A DNA stretch of 64,000 nucleotides. Origin: CAYXDO01 sp964463485. Lineage in GTDB: Bacteria > Myxococcota > Kuafuiibacteriia > Kuafuiibacteriales > Kuafuiibacteriaceae. The notes under the pieces are model-generated. The model was not told the origin of the DNA, ran no database searches, and saw nothing but the letters and a program-made list of their open reading frames with translations. The stretch lies in NCBI GenBank assembly GCA_964463485.1, contig CAYXDO010000018.1:37184-101183 (forward strand). The letters run 5' to 3'. Both the position numbers and the translations under genes were made by a program. Numbering within the stretch: the first letter of the stretch is position 1; each line of letters begins with the position of its first letter. Below, piece after piece: positions 32,983 to 42,293 of the stretch.

Positions 32983-35046
32983 GTGGACGACTGGGTCGCG
33001 ATCGTCAACGGGTGCGGCCACGGCAAGCGTCTACCGGAGGCGCTCTACATCCATCGTTCGGCCGTCGAGGAGCCGATCGCTCGACTTGTCGACGCTGCCG
33101 CATCGATAGGTCGCAGTCCTCCCTTTGAGGTGATCAAGGTGGCCCTTCGGGAACCGGTCGTGTCACTTCTTCACTATCCTGGCTTCGAGACACAAGGCTT
33201 CCCAATCTTGTTCAGTTCCGTGCGCGTCGATCTTCGCGACGGGGCCGCGCAAGCACGCCAATACTCTCAAGAAAGGGCGCCTGTACTCCATCGCAAAGAG
33301 CTGCTCCTCGGGCCTGGCGATGTGCGCTTTCGAGACTGGGCTGCGTTGACCCGACAAGCCGAAGAGGCAGGCTTGTTCGCAAACTCGAACGCGATTGGCA
33401 CACGAACGGCGTGGGAGGCGGTGCTCGCGGCCGCAGGACTTCAGGTCGAAGGACACGCGCTTGTGACTCGACGACCGGAGGTCTTTAGGCACCGCACGGC
33501 CCTCGTCAGATACACCCTCTCGACGCCTTTGCAGGCGCTTCTCCAGCACGGATTCCTCGACGGTACACGCACGGTCTTCGACTACGGTTGCGGTCGAGGT
33601 GGTGACCTCGCCCAGCTTGAGCGGATGAACGTGCACGCCACCGGGTGGGACCCGCATTTCGCTTCCGACCGTGAAAGGCTGCCTGCGGACATAGTGAACC
33701 TGGGCTTCGTTCTCAACGTGATTGAGGATCCGGATGAACGTACCGACGCTCTTCGGGGCGCTTGGTCGCTCACGCGCACTGTCCTTTCAGTCGCGGTGCT
33801 CATCAAGGGCCGGTCAGCCTGGGAGAAGAACCGCTTGTTCGGCGACGGCGTACTCACCTCGCGGGGCACGTTTCAAAAGTACTTTCTGCAGGAAGAACTT
33901 CGCGCATACATCGAGCAGCACACAGGCCGCCAGCCCATCGCGTTGGCGCCTGGCCTCTACTTCGTGTTTCGGTCGGACGAGGACGAACAGACCTTTCTGG
34001 CAGAGCGCCAGCGGGGACGCGCCCGCCCTTCCGTCGCCAGGCCAACACCGCTACCACGGTCCCAGCGCCAGCCGCAGTTGCGAGCGCCCGCTCCTACTCC
34101 GCGTCGGTCAAAGCGCGACAAATGGCAGGAGCACAGAGAGGTACTCGTCGCCTTCTGGACGACATGCGTGGGCCTCGGCCGCCTGCCCGAGGCGGACGAG
34201 TTTAGTGGCGATTTGTCGTCTCTCGGTTCGATTGCGTCCGTGTTCCGGCGGTGCACCCAAGAGTTTGGGGACTCCGAGTGGGAGAACGCTCGCCGCAAGC
34301 TCCATGACGATCTGCTTGTTTGGCTCGCTCTGGGCTGCTTCGAGCGGCGGCGATCCCACTCGAAGATGCCCCCCGCACTGCGAGCCGATATCCGCGCATT
34401 TTGGCGCGGCTGGTCAGGTGCACAAGATGCGGGACGTCAGTTGCTATTCTCCGCGGGGAATGCAGAGACGGTCGCCGCCGCGGCCTTGGAGGCGGTTCAA
34501 AAGGCTGTCGCCACCCTAGAAGACCCGACTACAATGTGCGTCCGTGGCACCCGCATTGTGGAATTGCCGCCGATTCTCAGGGTCCTCGTCGGATGCGTTG
34601 GACAGCTCTATGGCGATTCGGCTGCCGCGGATGTGGTCAAGGTGCACCTCGGCACCAGCAGCGTGACGCTCTTGAACTGCGACGACTTCGAGCTTCCCCT
34701 TCCAACTGTGATCGAACGCGTCCGGGTCGACCTTCGTCGGCTCTCGCTTCAGTTCCAATCATTCGACTCGGGTGACGTCCCTCCTGAAGTCCTCCTCTTC
34801 AAGTCTCGGCTCCTGGCTGACTCAGACCCAACCAAGCTCGATGCCGTGAGGTTCGACGAACAGCTGACTGCCATCGGACTCTCGCCTGCAGATCATCTTT
34901 CGCGAGCCGGACTTAATGATAGGCTTGCTGCGGCCGGTTATAAGGCTCTTGGCTGGGAGCTGCGACCTCTTCGATCGTGCGCCATGCCAGCAGAAGCCTG
35001 TCCCCACGCATCGTGCAGTGACGAAGAGAGACCCGAAGATTCGTGA
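32983..35046 (+). CDS. DNA phosphorothioation-associated putative methyltransferase
   Basis: About 687 residues from GTG 32983; ATG 32893 is an alternative that overlaps the divergent gene. GKRLPEALYIHRSAV, ILFSS, PVLHRKELLL and the SAM-binding FDYGCGRGGDLAQLERM, then GWDPHF and VNLGFVLNVIEDPDERTDAL, are characteristic of the dnd-associated methyltransferase family (TIGR04096 as I recall). After about residue 365 the protein has an extra helical domain reaching the C-terminus. What it methylates is not known; DNA near modified sites is possible. Retention in an Ssp island supports a role with the modification system. Confidence 0.8.
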   Translation: MDDWVAIVNGCGHGKRLPEALYIHRSAVEEPIARLVDAAASIGRSPPFEVIKVALREPVVSLLHYPGFETQGFPILFSSVRVDLRDGAAQARQYSQERAPVLHRKELLLGPGDVRFRDWAALTRQAEEAGLFANSNAIGTRTAWEAVLAAAGLQVEGHALVTRRPEVFRHRTALVRYTLSTPLQALLQHGFLDGTRTVFDYGCGRGGDLAQLERMNVHATGWDPHFASDRERLPADIVNLGFVLNVIEDPDERTDALRGAWSLTRTVLSVAVLIKGRSAWEKNRLFGDGVLTSRGTFQKYFLQEELRAYIEQHTGRQPIALAPGLYFVFRSDEDEQTFLAERQRGRARPSVARPTPLPRSQRQPQLRAPAPTPRRSKRDKWQEHREVLVAFWTTCVGLGRLPEADEFSGDLSSLGSIASVFRRCTQEFGDSEWENARRKLHDDLLVWLALGCFERRRSHSKMPPALRADIRAFWRGWSGAQDAGRQLLFSAGNAETVAAAALEAVQKAVATLEDPTTMCVRGTRIVELPPILRVLVGCVGQLYGDSAAADVVKVHLGTSSVTLLNCDDFELPLPTVIERVRVDLRRLSLQFQSFDSGDVPPEVLLFKSRLLADSDPTKLDAVRFDEQLTAIGLSPADHLSRAGLNDRLAAAGYKALGWELRPLRSCAMPAEACPHASCSDEERPEDS

Positions 35047-35186
35047 GTCTTCAAGTTGCCTGCTTCGACATAGATAGTAATATCTGCGTTTGCACTTCTG
35101 AGGGCGTTGACAGGTATTCGATGCGTGGGTAGTATCGATGCGTTCCGAACCTGTGCTAACGTAAAGAGATCCGCTGGTGGAGCGCT

Positions 35187-36704
35187 CTAATTGTTTATCA
35201 GGGTTTGAACTTCCGAAAGCACGGCCCGCCAAGAGGAACACTGTTGAATTTTTGCCAGGACATCGAGTGATTTCTTGGCCGAAATAAGCAGTGTTTTATC
35301 TTTCACAACGAGGTTTGAGAACGCCGCTTCCACGATCCGACGGCGTCTGCTCGCATCCCCAGCTTCGAACTCGAAAACAGCTTTTTGTCCCAGAGAAACC
35401 GCGTCGGCCAAGGGTTTGAGAACGTCGCTGGAATTCGACTTCGTCTGTTCTGCGAGTTCAGCTTTTTCGTGAAGAAGCTTCTCTCGATCAAGCGCAAATT
35501 CGTCACGGCCGATGAGGCCATCGGCGTACATGGCTCGGAAACCTTCGAGTCTCCGGTCAATCCGCTCCAGCGTTCGACTCAGCTCGGCCTTGCGCTGTAC
35601 CTCCTCCTTCGTCCGAAGTCCCCTTTGGCGCTCAACGAACTCAAGGATCTTATCAGCGAACTTCGGCTGTATCTGGAACATCCGCAGCTTTCCCACGATC
35701 GCCTCCTCGATGGTTTTTTCCTGCACGGATGTCTCTTTGCAGTATCTGTATCGCTTAACCTTCCTTCCGCAGGAATAGTAGGTGTAGCGCGTGCCATGAC
35801 GGTTGGTTGTGTGCTGCGCTGTCACCATCGCCCCACAAGAGCCGCATCGGATGAGCCCGCGGTAGGTGAAGAACAGTCGCTTGGCCCTCGGCGGCGGTGG
35901 GCTTGAGCGCAGGCCCGCCTGGATCTCGTGGAATTGGGTCGGCGTAACCGCTGGGACATGGGTCCCGTCGTACGTTTCGCCGTTGAATCGCATGAGGCCC
36001 ATGTAGAAGGGGTCGTCCAAGAGCCGATAAAGGCCCGAAATGCTAAGACTTTTACCCTCGTACCTGCCCATCTTAGGATGGCGGAGCTTGAGCTCTTCTC
36101 TCGCCCGAACAAGGATCTCGCGGACGGGCACGCCGTTTAGGCGCCAACAAAACAGCTGCCGGACTGCGTCGAATCGTTGCGGATCCGGAACGAGAATTCC
36201 CGTCTCGCTGTCGCGAACGTAGCCGAGCTTCGGTTTCGTTGGCCACCGACCTTTCTCCAGTGCTTCGCGGATTCCGCGCTTCACATCGCGCGAGAGGTCG
36301 TGGCTGAATTTGGTGGCGATCCCGAAGTTGAGCGACATCAAGAGTTGGTCGTCCCCGGACCCGTCATACACGCGCTCGGGCGTGTGAATCGCCTCGATGG
36401 TCCGGTCGGCGAGCGCCATCATGATCCGACCACCGTCGAGGGGGTTGCGAGCAAGCCGGTTCAAGTGCCAGCAGACGATTCCATTCGCGTGCCCCTGCTC
36501 GAGGTCCTCGACCATCTTCGTGAACAACGGGCGACCTGGGCGGCGGGCCGAGAACGCCTCGATGATCGGCGGCCCTTTAATCTTGAGTGACCGGCGCTCG
36601 ACGAGGGCTTCAAGTTCCCGCAACTGCGCTTCGATCGATAGCGCCTGGCGGTCTTCCGCTTCTGAAGACTTGCGAACATACATTAAGAATGTAAATTCAG
36701 ACAT
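35187..36704 (-). CDS. Large serine recombinase
   Basis: 505 residues, normal for the group. The N-terminal resolvase domain begins FLMYVRKSSEAEDRQALSIE with catalytic Ser at about 13, and WHLNRLARNPLDGG carries the arginine motif. The Recombinase domain (GYVRD onward) precedes a four-cysteine zinc ribbon RCGSCGAMV...YYSCGRKVKRYRYC and a coiled coil (about 365-440). It performs site-specific integration or excision using att sites. Its own att core was not identified. It is convergent with the methyltransferase gene, and 140 bases without a gene separate them. Intact. Confidence 0.88.
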   Translation of the reverse strand: MSEFTFLMYVRKSSEAEDRQALSIEAQLRELEALVERRSLKIKGPPIIEAFSARRPGRPLFTKMVEDLEQGHANGIVCWHLNRLARNPLDGGRIMMALADRTIEAIHTPERVYDGSGDDQLLMSLNFGIATKFSHDLSRDVKRGIREALEKGRWPTKPKLGYVRDSETGILVPDPQRFDAVRQLFCWRLNGVPVREILVRAREELKLRHPKMGRYEGKSLSISGLYRLLDDPFYMGLMRFNGETYDGTHVPAVTPTQFHEIQAGLRSSPPPPRAKRLFFTYRGLIRCGSCGAMVTAQHTTNRHGTRYTYYSCGRKVKRYRYCKETSVQEKTIEEAIVGKLRMFQIQPKFADKILEFVERQRGLRTKEEVQRKAELSRTLERIDRRLEGFRAMYADGLIGRDEFALDREKLLHEKAELAEQTKSNSSDVLKPLADAVSLGQKAVFEFEAGDASRRRRIVEAAFSNLVVKDKTLLISAKKSLDVLAKIQQCSSWRAVLSEVQTLINN

Positions 36705-36713
36705 AATTTGACG

Positions 36714-36899
36714 TTATCTACTGGGTTTCCACAAAACATCGAAAAGGTTGATGAGCTCGAGAGCCAAGTCTATGAGCTCCGCGTCGGACAATTGCATGTC
36801 TCCATCTCCGACGTTGAGTGCCGCATGAAGCTCAACAAGATCCTGTGAGGTGAGGATCGGTGGTTTGACGAATAAGCTATTTTTCGGGGATGCGGGCAT
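36714..36899 (-). CDS. Small protein upstream of the serine recombinase
   Basis: 61 residues from ATG 36899, ending nine bases before the recombinase start on the same strand. LTSQDLVELHAALNVGDGDM then LSDAELIDLALELINLFDVL is an acidic, helical sequence. It could be a recombination directionality factor or an antirepressor-like partner; neither is shown. A longer upstream start (36986) would run through a Gly/Pro-rich stretch and is less likely. The 222 bases to the divergent XRE gene hold both promoters. Confidence 0.45.
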   Translation of the reverse strand: MPASPKNSLFVKPPILTSQDLVELHAALNVGDGDMQLSDAELIDLALELINLFDVLWKPSR

Positions 36900-37121
36900 C
36901 GATCCATGATGCCCCCTTCGTTGCGTTTCCGGCAGCTGCAAAACCGGCGAGGCGCCGCCCGTTACCATCCGAGCGGAGATATCCACAGAAACCGGCAGAC
37001 CTCTGCCGGTCCTGCAGCGTCACAAGATCGCGCGAGCCTCGTAAGATGGATGCACGATCACTTGCGCCATGAGGCCTCAGGCGCCGAGAGGTCCTATCAA
37101 TCTATCTTTTCAAAACAACAT

Positions 37122-37439
37122 ATGAAGGAGGAAACCTTCGCGTCCGATCTGGCATTGTTCCCTGTCCGCACGCTTCGCCAGCAGTACGGTGAGAACGGAC
37201 TCTCGCAGGAAGAGCTAGCGAACATCGCCGGAATCGCCGTCCGGACCTTGCGTGACATCGAAGAAGGAAGAACGAACCCCAGCCTCGAATCGACGATCCG
37301 CCTCTCGATCGCCCTGGATATTCCGATCGACGATTTGCTCGACCAAGACTGGATCACTCATCTGCGCGGCGAGATCGAGTCCCGTCGGGCGGATGCCCTC
37401 GACCCGGAAGTGCATCGATACCTCCCAGAACGCAGCTGA
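37122..37439 (+). CDS. XRE-family transcriptional regulator
   Basis: 105 residues from ATG 37122, which sits inside TATGAAGGAGGAAAC. A Cro/CI-type HTH is clear: LRQQYGENGLSQEELANIAG then IAVRTLRDIEEGRTNPSLES and IRLSIALDIPIDDLL. It is divergent from the serine recombinase gene and likely controls both directions. A long upstream extension of the frame exists but lacks the character of protein sequence. Confidence 0.75.
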   Translation: MKEETFASDLALFPVRTLRQQYGENGLSQEELANIAGIAVRTLRDIEEGRTNPSLESTIRLSIALDIPIDDLLDQDWITHLRGEIESRRADALDPEVHRYLPERS

Positions 37440-37528
37440 CCAGTCCGCGCATCCTTGGGATCGCTTACCGCTCGCCGTTCCTCGCCCTCTGCGCTCTTCG
37501 CGGACCTCGGATCGCTGAGGTTCGACGA

Positions 37529-37930
37529 TTGCGCCTCCGCGGAGGTCTCCACGACCCCAAAGCACTGGCCGCCATCACCAGGATTATCGACCGGCATCTT
37601 GTCTCACAGCTCGTTGGAGAACATACCATCATCGATCATTGGGGGGCGCCATCGCAGGTCGCCGTCGAGGTCCGCGCAATACAGCGGAAGCTCGGCACCG
37701 TAGCTGGAATTGTCCAGAGCACTCTGGCCAACGAACGATTGCTCCAGCGATTCGTCCACTGTCGACGGGGTCGCGCGATTCGCGACCGTTCCCTCATCGC
37801 GCTCGCTCTGTCTGTCGCGTTCGCGCAGGCCGCAGGTCGGCCAGCGCACATTATTCACCAACAAACTTCTTCGTATGCCCCAGCACGAAACTTTGAGAAC
37901 AAAATTTTTAGGCGTCCTCTCCGACTATAA
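37529..37930 (+). CDS. Hypothetical protein
   Basis: 133 residues from TTG 37529. The central part HDPKALAAITRIIDRHLVSQ, VAVEVRAIQRKLGTVAGIVQ and RSLIALALSVAFAQAAGRPA is amphipathic and the codons have G or C in the third position as in neighbouring genes, which supports translation. No domain is recognised. The last 18 codons overlap the next gene in another frame and may not be real, so the end is uncertain. Confidence 0.4.
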   Translation: MRLRGGLHDPKALAAITRIIDRHLVSQLVGEHTIIDHWGAPSQVAVEVRAIQRKLGTVAGIVQSTLANERLLQRFVHCRRGRAIRDRSLIALALSVAFAQAAGRPAHIIHQQTSSYAPARNFENKIFRRPLRL

Positions 37931-38126
37931 GTGGCACGACACCGCCGAGCTCGCTCGCCGGGTCGGCCACACCTTCGGCCACGCCAAGTATGAAGCGATC
38001 CTCCTTGGGACCGCCATCGAACGAGAACCTCATCCGAGGAAACCGAACCAGTTTCGGTACCGCCTTCTCCATCCCGCGGAGGTGAAGGCCACGGCCCTGC
38101 GTCGTCGCTATGGGACAGCGAAGTAG
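37875..38126 (+). CDS. Small winged-helix-like protein
   Basis: 83 residues from ATG 37875. TLRTKFLGVLSDYKWHDTAELARRVGHTFGHA, with FRYRLLHPAE near the end, has the helix-helix-strand pattern of a winged helix found in mobile-element regulators. It lies ahead of the replication-relaxation/ATPase genes on the same strand. Function is otherwise unknown. Confidence 0.5.
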   Translation: MPQHETLRTKFLGVLSDYKWHDTAELARRVGHTFGHAKYEAILLGTAIEREPHPRKPNQFRYRLLHPAEVKATALRRRYGTAK

Positions 38127-38468
38127 GTTTGCGGGGACGTCGACGAGCGGCGAACAACGACAACAACCAACGAACGCAACGGGCTAATGCAGCACGACCT
38201 GTCGGGGCGGACCCCGACTGTTCTCCGACATCTGTTTGGGTCCCGCCTCGTGCCTCGCTACCCAAATCGAGTCCTCGAACAGTCGGGCTCCTTCGTCGCC
38301 ACGACAGGATCGTGCACGGGCAACCGCGCCGATCCCGACGCCGACACGGACCTCGAAGACTCGGCCGGTCGTCGCGGGACGCGCGGTACCGACGACCAAC
38401 CTCAACCGCTACGAGAGAACGCATTCGCCAGTCCTTCGCTCGCTCTCCTTTCTTTGACCACCAACCAT
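38127..38468. other. Intergenic region without a supported gene
   Basis: About 340 bases before the replication-relaxation gene. Open frames on both strands lack recognisable protein features. This could hold the promoter or a transfer/replication origin for the module that follows, but I see no clear iterons or long palindrome. Confidence 0.4.
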
Positions 38469-39395
38469 ATGTCCAACCGATTCCAGCGACCGGAGGATCC
38501 GGAGCCCCTCGCGCTCACCTCGCGGGATCGCGAGATCCTTCGCTCGGTGTACAACCACCGACTGGTAACGGCCGAGCACTTGCGTGCGTTGATATTCAAC
38601 GGTTGCTCCCGTCGGACGACGCAGGCGCGGCTTCGAAAACTCTGGGTCGCGAAGCTTCTGGACCGCCGGTTCGTGACGATCATCGCCGCGCACGGTGAGA
38701 TCCGTGGCTCGCCGGTTCCTTTGTATTGTCTAGGCCAAGTTGGACGCGGCGTCGTCCGCGAACTTCTTGACGCGCCGATCGAGACTGGACGTCCCAACCC
38801 AAATTATCTCGCGCATGATCTTGCTGCGCTTGATCTCCTTGCTGGCGTAGCCAATGCAGTAAGGGGCCGAACTGACCTCCGCTTTGCGGGGCCGCAGAGC
38901 GAGAGCGAGCTGCGTCGGAAGCTCGCCGCCTGGCTGCGCGCGCGCGGGTCGAACCTCAATGGTGCTCTCGTGAGCGACGGGGCCTTTGGCCTTGAGCGCG
39001 AGGGCCAAAAGGAACGCTGGACGTTCCACGTCGAGGTCATCCGTGCCGGCGCGCCGGGCGGCAACAAGTCCGTCGCGAAGAAGCTCGCTCGCTACGCGGA
39101 GCTCAACCGCAGCGGCTTCTTCGGCCAGGCCTTCGATCACCGCGTTGTCCGTGCGGTGCTGATCGCAACCACCAGCAAGGCCCGGTCGGAGACGTTCCGG
39201 GCCTTGGCTGCAAAGCTTCCCGGCTCTCGCCGTCTGTTCTGGTTCGGGTCGTTCCGGAGTGAAGTGATCGGAGGCGTGCCCGTGAGCTCGCTCCTTACCG
39301 CCGGATCGTCGCCGATCTGGACGGACGCCGAGGGCTCGACGTTTTCCATCGTCCCTACTCCAAACCAACAAACATTTGACCACAAACCAGTATGA
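38469..39395 (+). CDS. Replication-relaxation family protein (copy 1)
   Basis: 308 residues from ATG 38469. An N-terminal winged HTH, LTSRDREILRSVYNHRLVTA then HLRALIFNGCSRRTTQARLR, is followed by GSPVPLYCLGQVGRGVV, HDLAALDLLAGV and a C-terminal half with WTFHVEVIRAG and KKLARYAEL. This is the pattern of replication-relaxation proteins (PF13814), which regulate plasmid replication or conjugation. It overlaps the next gene by 20 bases. A second member of the family occurs at 56073-56876, also beside a VirD4-like ATPase. Confidence 0.7.
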   Translation: MSNRFQRPEDPEPLALTSRDREILRSVYNHRLVTAEHLRALIFNGCSRRTTQARLRKLWVAKLLDRRFVTIIAAHGEIRGSPVPLYCLGQVGRGVVRELLDAPIETGRPNPNYLAHDLAALDLLAGVANAVRGRTDLRFAGPQSESELRRKLAAWLRARGSNLNGALVSDGAFGLEREGQKERWTFHVEVIRAGAPGGNKSVAKKLARYAELNRSGFFGQAFDHRVVRAVLIATTSKARSETFRALAAKLPGSRRLFWFGSFRSEVIGGVPVSSLLTAGSSPIWTDAEGSTFSIVPTPNQQTFDHKPV

Positions 39396-40683
39396 ACCAA
39401 GACCCTCGCCCTTTGGCCCGCTCGCCATCCTCGGAGAGACCACGTGGAGAAGCGAGTTTCGACGATTCGGGATCAAGGAAGCCGATCGGCTCCGACACCT
39501 CTGGGTTCTCGGCAAGACCGGTTCAGGAAAGTCGACGCTCCTCGAGAATCTCATCGCCCAGGATCTGGAGGCCGGCCGGGGTCTGGCGCTTCTGGACCCG
39601 CATGGTGATCTGGTTCGGTCGGTGGCGCCGAAGGTCCCGAAGCAGAGATTCGAGCACACCGTGCTCTTCGCCCCCGGTGACACCGACCATCCGATCTCCT
39701 TCAACGTCTTCCGACGCGGACGCGACTTCCATCCCGACCATGGACTACTCGCCTCCGAGCTCGTCGCCGTCTTCCACAAGCACTGGAGGGACAGCTGGGG
39801 ACCAAGGCTCGAGCACATCCTTCGAAATGGCATCCTCGCAATCGCACGCGATCCCCGAGCCTCGCTCCTCTTCCTCTATCGTTTCCTCACCGACGAAAAG
39901 GTCCGAACAAGCGTCGCGTGCCGTATCAAGGACCCCGTCGTCGCGTCATTCTGGCAGAAAGAGTTCCCGTCCTGGAAGGAAGGGCTCCAAGCGGAAGCAC
40001 TCAGCCCGGTCCTCAACAAGCTCGGTGCCTTCGTCGCGAATCAACGCGTCCGCAACATCGTCGGACAAGAGCGATCGCGCATCGACATTGGGAAGCTGAT
40101 GGACCAGCGCGGCATCCTGCTTGCGGATCTGAAGGTCGGCGACATCGGAGAAGATGCGAGCAGATTGCTGGGATCGCTTCTTCTTTCGCAGATCCAGCTC
40201 GCCGCCCTCTCGCGCAAGGCACCGCACCCGCCATTCATTCTGTACGCGGACGAGTTCCAGTATTTCGCGACCGACGCGATTGCGACGATTCTCTCGGAAT
40301 CTCGCAAGTACGGACTCGGAATGGTCGTCGCTCACCAGTACCTCGCGCAGCTCACACCGAACCTGTTTCAAGCTTTACTCGGAAACGTGGGCTCGATCGC
40401 GGCGTTCCGCATGGGCGCTGAGGATGCGGCTCGACTCGCATCGGAATTCTTCCCGCCTTTCTCCGCCAAGGACCTCGAGGCACAACCCCGTTTCCAGATG
40501 GCGGTGAGGCTTTGCATCAACGGGACGACGAGCACGGCCTTCTCCGCTCGAAGTCTCGCGCCAAGTCCGATGGCCATTCATCCGATCGTCGCGCTGGAGG
40601 CGCTCCGCCGCGCATCGCGCGCACGGTTCGCGGGGCGTCGAGCGGACATCGAGCGCCAGATCCTTCGCTTCTTCCGGACGTGA
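39376..40683 (+). CDS. VirD4/TraG/HerA-like DNA-pumping ATPase (copy 1)
   Basis: 435 residues from TTG 39376; the ATG at 39392 is out of frame with the homology. RHLWVLGKTGSGKSTLLEN gives Walker A (46-54), LALLDPHGDL (about 70) and the Walker B FILYADEFQYF (about 285), then MVVAHQYLAQL. These are features of type IV coupling proteins without transmembrane segments and of HerA helicases. It probably moves DNA during transfer or replication of the element. No relaxase neighbours it. GAAGAG/CTCTTC just after the stop could be a weak terminator. Confidence 0.78.
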   Translation: MTTNQYEPRPSPFGPLAILGETTWRSEFRRFGIKEADRLRHLWVLGKTGSGKSTLLENLIAQDLEAGRGLALLDPHGDLVRSVAPKVPKQRFEHTVLFAPGDTDHPISFNVFRRGRDFHPDHGLLASELVAVFHKHWRDSWGPRLEHILRNGILAIARDPRASLLFLYRFLTDEKVRTSVACRIKDPVVASFWQKEFPSWKEGLQAEALSPVLNKLGAFVANQRVRNIVGQERSRIDIGKLMDQRGILLADLKVGDIGEDASRLLGSLLLSQIQLAALSRKAPHPPFILYADEFQYFATDAIATILSESRKYGLGMVVAHQYLAQLTPNLFQALLGNVGSIAAFRMGAEDAARLASEFFPPFSAKDLEAQPRFQMAVRLCINGTTSTAFSARSLAPSPMAIHPIVALEALRRASRARFAGRRADIERQILRFFRT

Positions 40684-40902
40684 AGAGAATCCTCTTCCCG
40701 TCCGCCCTCTCTGTCAGAGCCGAGGCATCCAGTCGGTTCTGACCCGGACGCCGTGCCTGGGGCATCCGGGCGGGCGTGTCTCCTCGCCGGCACGAGGACC
40801 ACGCGCGCAGAGGGGGCGGATGAGAATTCATCGAGATCTTCGACCTCGAGGACCCTCGAACGCGTCGTTCATCTACACAATCGAAAGGAAACTGACACTC
40901 GT

Positions 40903-42012
40903 ATGAGCAGAAACGAATGGATCGACTTTGCGGAGATCCGACGCCTCGTTTCGCTCGAGGACGTCATCTTCCGTCTGTACAAAATCGATGGGCTCGTCCG
41001 CACGGGTGACAAGCTCGTGGGACCGTGCCCTGTCCACCAAGGAACCTCGCCCCGCGCCTTCCACGCGGATCTCTCAAAGAACGTGTGGAAGTGCTTCTCC
41101 AAGTGCCAAGCCGGTGGGAACCAGCTCGACTTCGTGGTACGGCGTGAGGGCATCGATGTGCGCGCCGCAGCTCTCAAGCTGAAGCATGCGTTCATTGATG
41201 GCCGAGCGAACGATCGCGATTCGTCTCCGCCTAGTCCGACGCCCTCCGCGCCGACGAGCTCCGTCGCCGCGCCTTCGACGGTCAAGGACAGAACGACAGG
41301 TCAAACCGCGTCGAAGGAGTCGGAACGCGGCGAGCGGAAGGGCGCACCGGAAGGGTCCGGGGGTGGAGTGCAAATGCTTCGCAACCCTCCGCTCGCGCTC
41401 ACCCTTCCGCTCACGCGGCAGCATCCACATCTTACGAAGGACCGAGGTCTCAAGGACGAGACCTTGAAGCATTTCGGGGTTGGATACTGCACGCGCGGAA
41501 TGCTGCGCGGCATGGTCGCCTTCCCGATTAGCAATCAGGAAGGCGAGCTCGTCGCGTATGCAGGACGTCGTCTCAAGGCCTCGGAGATCGAGAAGCTCGG
41601 CAAGTACCGCTTTCCGAAGAATTTCGGAAAGCACCTTGAGCTCTTTAACTTCCACGAGGCCAAGACGTACGCGAAAGATCGCGGACTCATCTTGGTCGAA
41701 GGATTCTTCGGTGTCCTCGCGCTCTATGAAGCCGGCTTTCCAAACGCCGTGGCTTCAATGGGCGCCGAGGTCTCGATGGAGCAGCTCGACCTGCTTGCAC
41801 AGGCCTCCGAGGTCCTCGTCCTCTTCGACGGCGACGAAGCCGGTGAGAAGGGCGCAGCCAAGGTTGTCGCGGCTCTCGCCGCCCGCACCACGGTTCGCAT
41901 CGCGCATTCGCCAGAAGGACTTCAACCCGATTCTCTGAGTCCGCGCACGCTGCGCTGGCTCGTGAACGGGATGCAGTCCCTCGACCTCACGAGCGTCCGC
42001 TTTACGCGCTGA
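40903..42012 (+). CDS. DnaG-like primase (CHC2 zinc finger plus TOPRIM)
   Basis: 369 residues from ATG 40903. The CHC2 zinc site is CPVH (42-45) with CFSKC (64-68) and GGNQLDFVVRREGID after it. A Pro/Ser/Thr-rich linker (about 108-155) leads to a catalytic core: HFGVGYCTRGMLRGMVAFPI, YAGRRL, LILVEGFFGVLALYEAG (TOPRIM Glu) and LVLFDGDEAGEKGA (TOPRIM Asp). It synthesises RNA primers, here probably for the element itself. The N-terminal extension upstream of 40903 was rejected for lack of protein-like sequence. Confidence 0.82.
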   Translation: MSRNEWIDFAEIRRLVSLEDVIFRLYKIDGLVRTGDKLVGPCPVHQGTSPRAFHADLSKNVWKCFSKCQAGGNQLDFVVRREGIDVRAAALKLKHAFIDGRANDRDSSPPSPTPSAPTSSVAAPSTVKDRTTGQTASKESERGERKGAPEGSGGGVQMLRNPPLALTLPLTRQHPHLTKDRGLKDETLKHFGVGYCTRGMLRGMVAFPISNQEGELVAYAGRRLKASEIEKLGKYRFPKNFGKHLELFNFHEAKTYAKDRGLILVEGFFGVLALYEAGFPNAVASMGAEVSMEQLDLLAQASEVLVLFDGDEAGEKGAAKVVAALAARTTVRIAHSPEGLQPDSLSPRTLRWLVNGMQSLDLTSVRFTR

Positions 42013-42080
42013 CGTTCGTTCCCACATCGGGACTTCGGTCCCTCTCCACACTCCCTCAAGGGAAAAAAGGAACGCATCGC

Positions 42081-42293
42081 ATGAAACGAAACTCGGTCTG
42101 CCTTCTTCTCACCATCGCCCCGGGTGCCACGATCGACGAGCTCCAGCTCGCCGCAGTGCTGCTCGTGCGACTCGACATCGACGTCGAGCGCATCCAGATC
42201 GTGCTCGGGGACCCAGGCGACTTGTTCGCGGGGGCTCAAGCTGTCGCATGCCGGGAGCGATCGCCCAGCGTCCCGCTACGGGTCGCTGCATGA
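42081..42293 (+). CDS. Small hypothetical protein, coupled to SprT-like gene
   Basis: 70 residues from ATG 42081, preceded by AAGGGAAAAAAGGAACG. SVCLLLTIAPGATIDELQLA then VLLVRLDIDVERIQIVLG alternates strand and helix, suggesting a small folded domain. Its TGA overlaps the next ATG (ATGA at 42290), which strengthens the case that it is translated. Function unknown. Confidence 0.55.
   Translation: MKRNSVCLLLTIAPGATIDELQLAAVLLVRLDIDVERIQIVLGDPGDLFAGAQAVACRERSPSVPLRVAA

Noticed and set aside
12836..35046. SspE-type restriction partner
   Set aside because: No DUF262-like or other SspE-like gene is seen; restriction is assigned to the F/G/H genes.
38730..39833. Long minus-strand open frame of 367 codons
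   Set aside because: Antisense to the replication-relaxation and ATPase genes, both of which have clear motifs; high GC produces such shadows.
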